9,187 nucleotides of DNA from Deltaproteobacteria bacterium. Lineage in GTDB: Bacteria; Myxococcota; UBA796; SXON01. Numbering within the stretch: position 1 is the stretch's first letter; every line of letters starts with the position of its first letter. Of the stretch, positions 1 through 5,804 are shown piece by piece. A program made the position numbers and the translations under genes. Location of the stretch: the NCBI GenBank assembly GCA_947483545.1, contig CANKNP010000210.1, positions 1 through 9,187 on the forward strand, written 5' to 3'. The notes below the pieces were generated by a model. It ran no database searches. It had not been told where the DNA came from and was given only the letters and a program-made list of their open reading frames with translations.

Positions 1-2459
1 GTGGAGGCGCCGAGCCAAGGCAGGACCTTGCCGTCCTTGTTGTTGATCAGCACCACGCCCACGTCATAGTCGCCCTCCGGGAGCTTGGGCGGGAGCGGGA
101 TGTACCAGGATCCCTCGACGTATTCGTCCGCCTTCCACTTCTCCGGACGGTACCAGTCAAACGCCGGGGCGACCTCGGCGCTGTGCAGGTGACCCTTGTC
201 GTCCTTCAAGAAGACGATCACTCGAAAGCCCACCTTGCGGGCGGTCGCGATCCACCAGGTATGCAGGTACAACTTGCCACCGGGCGCGACCTCGGGCGAC
301 GGGATCTCCCAGCCAGCCATCGTGACGCCGCCCTCAAAGTCCACCTGCGTGTCGGGCGGACCGCGGTAATCTTTCCGAGCAACGTACTCCTTGCGGATGT
401 GGTTTCCGACGTGCAGGCTGCGGCGACCCGACGGGTAGCCCGGGATCTCGAGGTACTGCTCCTTCCACTTGCTGTTCTGCGGGATCTTCGTCGTACGCGC
501 CCAGCTCCCATGAACGTGCGCAAAGCTCGGTCGGACCTCGGTGTACACGTAGTCGTCGGTGAAGCTCTTCTGGTGCTTGTGCCTGGACATCGCGACGTCG
601 ATGAGCCCCGCCATGTCGGCGATGTGCCAGGGCGTGAAGTACATGTGGGCGCCCATGTCCACGTCGATGAGCGTCACGTCGTCCAGGTCGAGCTTCTCCT
701 GCACGGTGAGCATGTAGTTGGCGCGCCGGTGGACGTCGTTGACGGTGGTCTCCGGACCGTTGGCGAACTCCCAGCTCTTCCAGGTGTTGGGCGAGGCCAG
801 GGCCAGCGTGAGGAGCACGGCGACGACGTGGGAGACCCGGGTCCGACGGAGCTGCGCGGGGAGGTTCGGGAGCTCCTGAACGGCGAGCCCGACGAAGATG
901 CCGAGCACCGCCGCGATGGGGATGGGGACGAGGAACTGTGGGCGAAATTCCTTCTGAAGCGCCTTCCAAATCGTGGTCAACGCCGCGGGGATCTCCATCG
1001 CGCGCAGGTCAGCCAGCGTGGGAGCCTTCACCCACTCCGGCCGGTACCGCATCTCGAGCCCAAAGCCGACAATGCCCAGCAGAATGCCGATGACGAGCCA
1101 ACCACCCCAGCGGCGTGGGAGCCATCGCCCCAGGAACGCCGGCAAGCTCTCGACCAGCACCCCGATGCCGAGGCCGATCAGCGTGAACACGGGGACGGCG
1201 ACGAGCGAGCCCCAGCGAAACGCCTTCATCCAATCGCCGTTCGACCAGACCCAAAAGAACGCGCCGACGGAGAAGCTCCCCCAGAGCAGACCGCGGGCGG
1301 CCCAGCCTTTCTTCGGCAGGGTCAGGAGCCCGAGCAGCACGGCCGCGCCGACGAGGAACAGTACGATGCCTGCGTTCCAGTCCCGCGTGATGTGCCCGAC
1401 GTACCAGGAGGTGGCCTTGACCGGCAGGCGCGTCGAGAGCCAGGAAGGGAGCCGACCATCCCAGAGCGTAGCGACCGCGAAGAGCCCCAGCAGCGTGCCG
1501 ATCAGCGGACGACGCCAGCGGTCGGTGTCCTTCGGAGAGATCGGCAGCAGCGCGAGCACCACGGCCGGGGTCGCGAAGACCACGCCGTAGAACAGCGCCC
1601 AGTCCTTGAGCTGCTTCCAGCCCCCGTTGGTCCAGCCGAGCAACTTGACGGTATTGCTCTTGTCTTTGGCGTAGTAGGTGTTTGGGAACCACCACGCGAA
1701 GTACTCGTAGCGGACGGCGTTGTAGGCGGCGTAGGGCACCGCGAACGCCAAAAGCCAGAGCGGCAGCGCTGCCCACTGACGGTTCCGGAGCGTGCCAAGG
1801 ACCCGCGCGAGCAGGCCCACCGCGGCGTACCCGATGCCATCGGGGCGGGTCATGGTCAGGAGCATGAACGCCAGCGCGCTCCAGGGGGCGCGGGAGCCGG
1901 TGCGAATCTCCACCGACAGACGCCAGATTCCGACGCTCAAGAGCAGGTTGAACAGGCTGTTTTCAAGCCCCGACGCGCTCCACAACGTGAACTGGGTCGA
2001 ACATGCCAGGAGCGTCGGCCCGATCAGCGGTGCCCAGCGAGGGAACGGGCTCGGATCCTTGGGATCCTCCCCACGGGCCTCGTGCCCGATCGCCCAGGCG
2101 ACGAGCAAGGTGATGCTCCCGAACAGCCCGCCAAGCACCTTCGCGGCGAAGAACGGGTCGATTTTGAACACATACAGCGCGGCGAGCAGAAACGTCCAAC
2201 TGGCGTTGGAGTACCCTTCGACCCGCTCAGCACCCGCGAACGGCACGGCCCCCAAGCCCATCGCGATGTTGCGGGCGTACGCGAAGGAGATGCCCGCGTC
2301 TTCGATAAAGAACGGGGTGATCAGACACCAGACCCCGTAGTGCACGAAAAAGACGGCAAGGATCAACGCGAGCACCGGCGCGTCGCGTCGGGTCTCCGGC
2401 TCCCACCCCATGACCACCGAGGTCGCGCGTGCGCGCACCCATCCCAACACGCTCCGCAT
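1..2459 (-). CDS. GT-C type membrane glycosyltransferase (ZomB/AftB-like), C-terminus cut by window edge
   Basis: An uninterrupted minus-strand frame of 819 codons runs from an ATG at 2459 off the left edge. The start follows GGGAG (2466-2470) by 6 nt, and an in-frame TAG lies just upstream. About 11-13 hydrophobic segments span residues 28-560. Sequence marks of polyprenyl-phosphate-sugar-dependent GT-C enzymes are visible: an acidic first loop with EDAGISFAYARN (53-64), VEGYSN (80-85), TRPDG (204-208), PNTYYAK (259-265) and GDWMKAFRW (408-416). The Asp/Glu pair at 53-54 is the likely catalytic acidic site, by analogy. A soluble part with LIDVDMGAHMYF (597-608) follows, then a predicted beta-sandwich from about residue 704, of the kind often fused to GT39-like proteins. 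The probable role is sugar transfer to an envelope glycan or protein at the outer face of the inner membrane; donor and acceptor are unknown. It lies 24 bp behind the PspA-family gene, probably co-transcribed. I am confident of the fold class, less so of the subfamily. Confidence 0.85.
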   Translation of the reverse strand, partial: MRSVLGWVRARATSVVMGWEPETRRDAPVLALILAVFFVHYGVWCLITPFFIEDAGISFAYARNIAMGLGAVPFAGAERVEGYSNASWTFLLAALYVFKIDPFFAAKVLGGLFGSITLLVAWAIGHEARGEDPKDPSPFPRWAPLIGPTLLACSTQFTLWSASGLENSLFNLLLSVGIWRLSVEIRTGSRAPWSALAFMLLTMTRPDGIGYAAVGLLARVLGTLRNRQWAALPLWLLAFAVPYAAYNAVRYEYFAWWFPNTYYAKDKSNTVKLLGWTNGGWKQLKDWALFYGVVFATPAVVLALLPISPKDTDRWRRPLIGTLLGLFAVATLWDGRLPSWLSTRLPVKATSWYVGHITRDWNAGIVLFLVGAAVLLGLLTLPKKGWAARGLLWGSFSVGAFFWVWSNGDWMKAFRWGSLVAVPVFTLIGLGIGVLVESLPAFLGRWLPRRWGGWLVIGILLGIVGFGLEMRYRPEWVKAPTLADLRAMEIPAALTTIWKALQKEFRPQFLVPIPIAAVLGIFVGLAVQELPNLPAQLRRTRVSHVVAVLLTLALASPNTWKSWEFANGPETTVNDVHRRANYMLTVQEKLDLDDVTLIDVDMGAHMYFTPWHIADMAGLIDVAMSRHKHQKSFTDDYVYTEVRPSFAHVHGSWARTTKIPQNSKWKEQYLEIPGYPSGRRSLHVGNHIRKEYVARKDYRGPPDTQVDFEGGVTMAGWEIPSPEVAPGGKLYLHTWWIATARKVGFRVIVFLKDDKGHLHSAEVAPAFDWYRPEKWKADEYVEGSWYIPLPPKLPEGDYDVGVVLINNKDGKVLPWLGAS

Positions 2460-2483
2460 CGATCGCTCCCGGCTCCTGCCGTC

Positions 2484-3197
2484 CTACATCGTCTTCTTGA
2501 CCGCGCCCTCTGCCGCTGCGCTCTTGGCCGCCATCTGCCGCTTCAGCTCATCCAACTGCGAGCGGGCGGTCGCATCCTGCGTCTTCGCCTTGACCTTCGC
2601 GAGGCGCGAGTCCAGCGAATCCCCCTTGATCTCCGTGCCGATGTCGGCCTCAGCCTGGCGCTTGTTGATGTGCTCGCGCACGTTCTCCAGCGCTTTGATG
2701 TCGGCGTCCGTGGACAGCCCGTCGAGGGTCTCCTGGATCTGGATGCGGGCCTCGGCCGTGGCTTTCTTGGCCAGCATCTCGTCGCGTTCACGCTTGAGTT
2801 TTTCGATCTCGCCCTGGAACGCCACCAGGGAGTCTTTGGCGTCCTCCGCCTGTTTGGAGACCTTGTCCTGATCCAGCGTGAGCTGCTCGATCGCCTTCTC
2901 CAGCTCGTTTTTCTTCGCGAGCAGCACGAGCGCGACGTCATCGTCCCCGCTTTCGATCGCGATGGGGAGCTGCGCGTTCGCGTCTTTCAGCTCGCGCTCC
3001 TTGGTCTCCAGCTCGGTCGAAATCTTGTTTCGAAGGTACACAATCCCGCTCACGGCCTTCTTGAGCTCGCGGTGCTTCTTGATGCGCTCGTCGATGGCAG
3101 CTTCGTACACCGCCTCCGGGTTCTTCGACTCCTTGTCGCTGATCCAGAGACTCCAGAAGCCGTTCCAGAGATTGCCGATTCGATCGAAGAAGCCCAT
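2484..3197 (-). CDS. PspA/IM30 (ESCRT-III-like) membrane-maintenance protein
   Basis: 237 residues, close to the usual 220-230 of phage-shock protein A. The protein opens with MGFFDRIGNLWNGF, an amphipathic membrane-binding helix typical of the family, here with three tryptophans (W11, W15, W18). After NPEAVYEAAIDERI (27-40) comes almost continuous charged coiled coil to about residue 155. A short break at 83-90 (SGDDDVAL) matches the hairpin turn between the family's first two long helices, and a further helical part runs 165-237. The frame stays open to 3353, but the ATG at 3197 is preferred: it gives the canonical PspA N-terminus and has GGAG 5 nt upstream (3203-3206). Family members assemble into rods or rings that stabilise stressed inner membranes. 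The following gene is a large membrane glycosyltransferase 24 bp downstream, so envelope upkeep around that machinery is a reasonable guess. I saw no sigma-54 promoter and no pspF, pspB or pspC nearby. Confidence 0.85.
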   Translation of the reverse strand: MGFFDRIGNLWNGFWSLWISDKESKNPEAVYEAAIDERIKKHRELKKAVSGIVYLRNKISTELETKERELKDANAQLPIAIESGDDDVALVLLAKKNELEKAIEQLTLDQDKVSKQAEDAKDSLVAFQGEIEKLKRERDEMLAKKATAEARIQIQETLDGLSTDADIKALENVREHINKRQAEADIGTEIKGDSLDSRLAKVKAKTQDATARSQLDELKRQMAAKSAAAEGAVKKTM

Positions 3198-3367
3198 GGG
3201 TACTCCAGTTGTGCGGGCTAACCCGTGTGGGGGCGGTGGGTAGGATGGATGGGGGTGGAGGCCAACTTGCGCAGTCGCCACGGCGGATCGGGAGGGCCTC
3301 CCTTTCGATGGAACGCATCGTTCGGGAGGGCCTCCCTTTCGATGGGCCGCCACGTTAGACGCCCGGC
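3198..3367. promoter_or_regulatory. Divergent intergenic region between PspA-family and PKD-protein genes
   Basis: This 170-bp spacer separates two divergently transcribed genes and must hold both promoters. I could not pick convincing -35/-10 pairs on either strand. It contains a 24-bp direct repeat (3288-3311 and 3322-3345) listed separately, and a short CGGG/CCCG inverted repeat near 3217-3228. The minus-strand frame stays open through this spacer, but the proline- and arginine-rich translation does not look like protein. Confidence 0.5.
3288..3345. repeat. 24-bp perfect direct repeat with inner palindrome, two copies 34 bp apart
   Basis: Copies at 3288-3311 and 3322-3345 are identical over 24 bp. 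Each carries the near-palindrome GGGAGGGCCTCCC (6-bp arms around one G) followed by TTTCGATGG. The 10 bp between copies continue inverted symmetry: CGATG and CATCG, and AACG and CGTT, surround the spacer. The centre-to-centre distance is about three helical turns. The repeat lies 91-148 bp upstream of the PspA-family start and 22-79 bp upstream of the PKD-protein start. It may be a pair of regulator sites or a small genomic repeat; the sequence alone does not decide. Confidence 0.75.
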
Positions 3368-3823
3368 ATGCTGCTCTCCCCCGTGATCCTGGCTTGTTCG
3401 ATGTTCACCGCCCTGGCAGCCGGCACCGCGCCCGTCGCCGAAGCGGGCCTCGGGGTGCTCGCGTACCCAGGGGATACCGTGGTTTTGAACGCTACAGCGT
3501 CCAGCGACGCCGATGGGGAGACCCTCAGCTATCGATGGCGCCAGGTGATCGGGACCCCGGTCGATCCGCAGGGCGGCACGACCGCCGAGCCATCGTTCAC
3601 AATCCCGGCTGCCGGAGCGTACATCTTCGAGCTGATCGTGAGCGATGGCACGCTGGACTCCGAGCCGGATCGTGTGGCGTTCTACGTGCCCGACCGGGAG
3701 CTGGAGCCGGAGGGGGGCGGGGGGTGCGCCACTGTAAGTGGTGAAGCTGGATTTTCGGTCGGGGGTTTGGCGATGGTGATGTTGGGGATGCGTCGGGGTC
3801 GGGTTCGTTCCGGCAGGGGTTGA
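3368..3823 (+). CDS. Small exported PKD-domain protein with MYXO-CTERM-like tail
   Basis: 151 residues in three parts. Residues 1-22 are a hydrophobic signal sequence ending near ALAAG; VILAC at 6-10 could alternatively be read as a lipobox. Residues 22-107 form one PKD/REJ-type immunoglobulin-like domain, with PVAEAG (22-27), PGDTVVLNATASSDADGETL (34-53), SYRW (54-57), an AGAYIFELIVSDG stretch (82-94) and a final AFYV strand. The C-terminus has a Gly run, Cys120, a weakly hydrophobic segment (127-140) and an Arg-rich end (142-150). That order matches MYXO-CTERM-type sorting signals, in which the Cys is processed by a membrane myxosortase and the protein goes to the cell surface. Those precursors are often multi-domain; this one is very short. 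No strong Shine-Dalgarno precedes the ATG. A role in surface adhesion or as an accessory surface factor is inference. Confidence 0.75.
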   Translation: MLLSPVILACSMFTALAAGTAPVAEAGLGVLAYPGDTVVLNATASSDADGETLSYRWRQVIGTPVDPQGGTTAEPSFTIPAAGAYIFELIVSDGTLDSEPDRVAFYVPDRELEPEGGGGCATVSGEAGFSVGGLAMVMLGMRRGRVRSGRG

Positions 3824-3836
3824 CGTTGGGCGGGGG

Positions 3837-3854
3837 CGGGCACGTTGTTGCCCG
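3837..3854 (+). terminator. Hairpin just after the PKD-protein gene
   Basis: CGGGCA (3837-3842) pairs with TGCCCG (3849-3854) across a 6-nt loop, beginning 14 nt after the stop codon. There is no T-tract, so intrinsic termination is only a possibility. Confidence 0.35.
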
Positions 3855-3964
3855 GCCTCACGGACGACCGCCCGTTCCTTGCACGTTCCAAATCCGCGGG
3901 GAGCCCCCATCCGGCGTCGAGTACGACGCCACCTTCTCCCGGACCGGAGGGAGAAGGGAAATGC

Positions 3965-3997
3965 CGTCGCCCGTCGCCCGTCGCCCGTCAGGCGACG
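3965..3997. repeat. 7-bp tandem repeat (CGTCGCC, 3.6 copies) ending in a hairpin
   Basis: CGTCGCC is repeated head to tail from 3965 to 3985, followed by a partial CGTC. The third full unit (3979-3985) pairs with GGCGACG at 3991-3997 over a CGTCA loop, giving a 7-bp GC hairpin. It lies in the 196-bp convergent gap between the PKD-protein and radical SAM genes, so it could help end transcription from either side. No T-tract is present. Apart from this and the hairpin at 3837, I see nothing in the gap. Confidence 0.55.
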
Positions 3998-4019
3998 CCC
4001 ATCGCCGGTCCCACCATCC

Positions 4020-5525
4020 TCACGTCCCCACCACCGCCTGCCTCCACGGCGCCGGAAAGCCCTCGCGCGCAAATGCCCGCTTCCATTCTACGAAAGCCCC
4101 ACCGCGCTCAGTGACCGTCAGGCAGGCCTCGCCCCCTTCCCACCCCGCCTGCGCTAGTTGGTACTCGACCCAGGCCCAGCGCGCGGAGGTGGGCCTGACC
4201 TCGGCCCGAACCCCGCGTAAGCCCTGGCGCACCCGGTCCAAGCGCTTGTCCACTGTGGCGATCCCGGCGAACGCGGCGCCGTCGAGCGGGGTGTTCCGCT
4301 TGGGCACAAACGGGGCGATGCCCAACGCCACCGGGTGAATCGCTGCGAGCTTTCGGGTGAAGGTGATGAGCTCCTCGATGTCCTCGGGCTGCTCGTCGGG
4401 CACGCCGAGCATCATGTAGACCTTGAGCAGGCGGTACTTGTGCTCCCGAGCAGCCTCCGCGCAGGCCAGGAGCTGCGCCTCGGTGGTGCCTTTCGACAGC
4501 GTGCGACGCAGCCGTTGGCTCGCGGCATCGCTGGCTACGGTCAAGGTCGCGTAGCCCCCAAGCCGCAAGAGCCGCGGGATGTCCGGCTTCAACGCCACAC
4601 GATCCCCGCGCAGGGACGAGATCCCAATGCCCTTGCCCGCGCTGAGCAGCGCCTCCAGCAGGCCCACAAGCTGGGGATGGTCGGAGATCGCGGCGCCGAC
4701 GAGCCCCACGCGCGGGGCATCCTCGGGGACCAACTCCAGCAGCCGCTCCGGCGTGATCAACCGCATGCCCCCCTTCGCCCCGCCAGTCTCCGGCTTGGTG
4801 TCCCGGCGCATGACGCAGAACGTGCAGGAGCGATGACACCCCCGCTCCCCCTCGATCAGGAACATGTCGTGAAGCTCAGTCTCGGGCGTCCAAAGCCGGG
4901 AGTGCGCGGGGAGGTGGGCATCTTCGGCCCTGGCGATGGGGGGGAGCGCCTCGCCGTGCAGATCCGGTAGATAGCCGCCTTGAACATGGCTCAGGTGGGC
5001 GAGCGTGCCGTCCGCGAAGAACGCCTCGCAGGTGTCGGCGACGATATCGTCCGCCTCGCCGAGGATCATGCCATCCACGAACGGGGCGGCAGGGAGGGGG
5101 TTGGAGAAGGTGAGCGGGCCGCCCAGGAGGATCGTGGGATCTTGCGGGCCACGATGACGGCGAAGGGGGGCGATGCCGGAGAGCCTGAGCAGCTCGATCA
5201 GACCGACCAGCTCAAGCTCGTAGGCGAGGCTCACGCACCAAAGCGGGAACTCGGTGAGCGGGGTGAGCGTTTCTTCGGAGACGGGAACTGCCCGCGCGGA
5301 ACGCCAGGCTTCAACGTCTTCGGGAAGGAAGACGCGCTCGACGGTGAAGCCCCGCTCGGCGAGCAGGTGGCAGACCCATTGGAACCCGAGGGAGGACATG
5401 CCCGCGCGGTAGGGCGAAGGGTAGACCATGGCAATACGACGCGGTCTGCCGCCGGGGAGCGCCCGGCCACGCTCCAACGCCCGACGATGCAGGATCGGGG
5501 CTGCGAGCGCGCGTGGGAGGGCCAT
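4020..5525 (-). CDS. Radical SAM protein with N-terminal B12-binding-like domain
   Basis: 501 residues. The radical SAM signature CHRSCTFC gives Cys230, Cys234 and Cys237, expected ligands of the [4Fe-4S] cluster that cleaves S-adenosylmethionine. The N-terminal domain (about 30-175) carries YPSPYRAGMSSLGFQ (35-49), LLAERG, ERVFLPED (63-70) and LLGGPLTF (133-140), as in B12-binding-fold radical SAM proteins of the TIGR03960-like type. I do not see the DxHxxG cobalamin-ligand motif, so cobalamin may bind without a His ligand or not at all. The core barrel continues through LLKVYMMLGVPDEQPEDIEE (366-385). FVPKRNTP (406-413) and the C-terminal Trp-containing region fit the same families. The substrate is unknown. 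The ATG at 5525 lacks a clear ribosome site; M33 or M43 are possible alternative starts, but M1 keeps the basic lead-in normal for the family. Hairpins fill the upstream spacer; its promoter was not found. Confidence 0.88.
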   Translation of the reverse strand: MALPRALAAPILHRRALERGRALPGGRPRRIAMVYPSPYRAGMSSLGFQWVCHLLAERGFTVERVFLPEDVEAWRSARAVPVSEETLTPLTEFPLWCVSLAYELELVGLIELLRLSGIAPLRRHRGPQDPTILLGGPLTFSNPLPAAPFVDGMILGEADDIVADTCEAFFADGTLAHLSHVQGGYLPDLHGEALPPIARAEDAHLPAHSRLWTPETELHDMFLIEGERGCHRSCTFCVMRRDTKPETGGAKGGMRLITPERLLELVPEDAPRVGLVGAAISDHPQLVGLLEALLSAGKGIGISSLRGDRVALKPDIPRLLRLGGYATLTVASDAASQRLRRTLSKGTTEAQLLACAEAAREHKYRLLKVYMMLGVPDEQPEDIEELITFTRKLAAIHPVALGIAPFVPKRNTPLDGAAFAGIATVDKRLDRVRQGLRGVRAEVRPTSARWAWVEYQLAQAGWEGGEACLTVTERGGAFVEWKRAFAREGFPAPWRQAVVGT

Positions 5526-5593
5526 GGGGCGGGGTAACGTCCCGAGGCCGGGGCGGAGATCCAGCCCGGACCGCGCGGGGCCCGATACGGGTA

Positions 5594-5613
5594 TGCGCTC
5601 GCACTCGAGCGCA
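5594..5613. repeat. Perfect 8-bp hairpin with CACT loop
   Basis: TGCGCTCG (5594-5601) pairs exactly with CGAGCGCA (5606-5613) over CACT. A further GGG/CCC pairing (5589-5591 with 5614-5616) is possible across a 2-nt bulge. The loop resembles the TACT loops of the hairpins at 5689 and 5729. Confidence 0.6.
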
Positions 5614-5622
5614 CCCCGGCGA

Positions 5623-5654
5623 GGGGGCGTGGGCGCCTCAAGCCGCCCACACTA
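5623..5654. repeat. Copy 1 of a two-copy hairpin repeat
   Basis: The stem is GTGGGCG (5629-5635) with CGCCCAC (5644-5650), around a CCTCAAGC loop. The flanks are GGGGGC on the left and ACTA on the right, as in the second copy at 5772-5804. The stem bases differ from that copy but still pair, and the loop core CCTCAAG is identical. Confidence 0.75.
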
Positions 5655-5688
5655 CCCAACGCAGGCTCAACGCAAGGCCGGACCGCGT

Positions 5689-5758
5689 CGGGCCTTCCGG
5701 TCCGGTACTCCGGAGCCGGGAGGCCCGGACCCGAGTTTCGGTACTCCGAAACTTGGGT
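5689..5758. repeat. Two back-to-back long hairpins sharing a GG-TACT-CC apex
   Basis: The first hairpin (5689-5727) has about 17 base pairs, including one T-G pair, plus one bulged G (5715) and a TACT loop at 5706-5709. The second (5729-5758) has 13 pairs, including G5733-T5754, and a TACT loop at 5742-5745. One nucleotide separates them. Both have the apex GGTACTCC, but their outer stems differ. The imperfect positions are G-U pairs if transcribed as plus-strand RNA and A-C mismatches on the minus strand. Confidence 0.75.
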
Positions 5759-5771
5759 AGCGTTCGGCCCG

Positions 5772-5804
5772 GGGGGCGTGGGGGGCCTCAAGCCCCCCAC
5801 ACTA
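5772..5804. repeat. Copy 2 of the hairpin repeat, spanning the thiolase stop codon
   Basis: The stem is GTGGGGGGC on the minus strand with its complement, 9 bp around a TTGAG loop (5778-5800 in plus coordinates). The end of the repeat, ACTA in plus sense, contains the TAG stop of the thiolase gene at 5802-5804, so the hairpin begins one nt after the stop. Position and stem strength suit a transcription terminator or 3' mRNA stabiliser, though a T-tract is absent. Confidence 0.75.

Larger units (their letters stand above)
5526..5801. other. 276-bp non-coding spacer packed with hairpins
   Basis: This lies between the thiolase stop and the radical SAM start, both on the minus strand. Five GC-rich hairpins occupy most of 5589-5800: 5594-5613 (8-bp perfect stem, CACT loop), 5629-5650, 5689-5727, 5729-5758 and 5778-5800. 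No convincing coding frame or promoter was seen. The cluster may stop thiolase transcripts, protect mRNA ends, or be an accumulation of small palindromic genomic repeats. The pieces are listed separately. Confidence 0.7.

Noticed and set aside
183..3221. 1012-codon open frame on the plus strand
   Set aside because: It is antisense to two well-supported genes (glycosyltransferase and PspA family). The translation is low-complexity, rich in Arg, Pro, His, Asp and Gly, with no domain. It stays open because GC-rich DNA has few stops.
3198..3353. 52-codon N-terminal extension of the PspA-family protein
   Set aside because: The encoded stretch comes from the 24-bp direct repeat and is Pro/Arg-rich. 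The ATG at 3197 has a good ribosome site and gives the canonical family N-terminus.
3218..4072. 284-codon minus-strand frame across the PKD-protein gene and its spacers
   Set aside because: The translation is Arg/Gly/Pro-rich with no motif. The plus-strand PKD protein has a signal sequence, domain and tail that account for the region.
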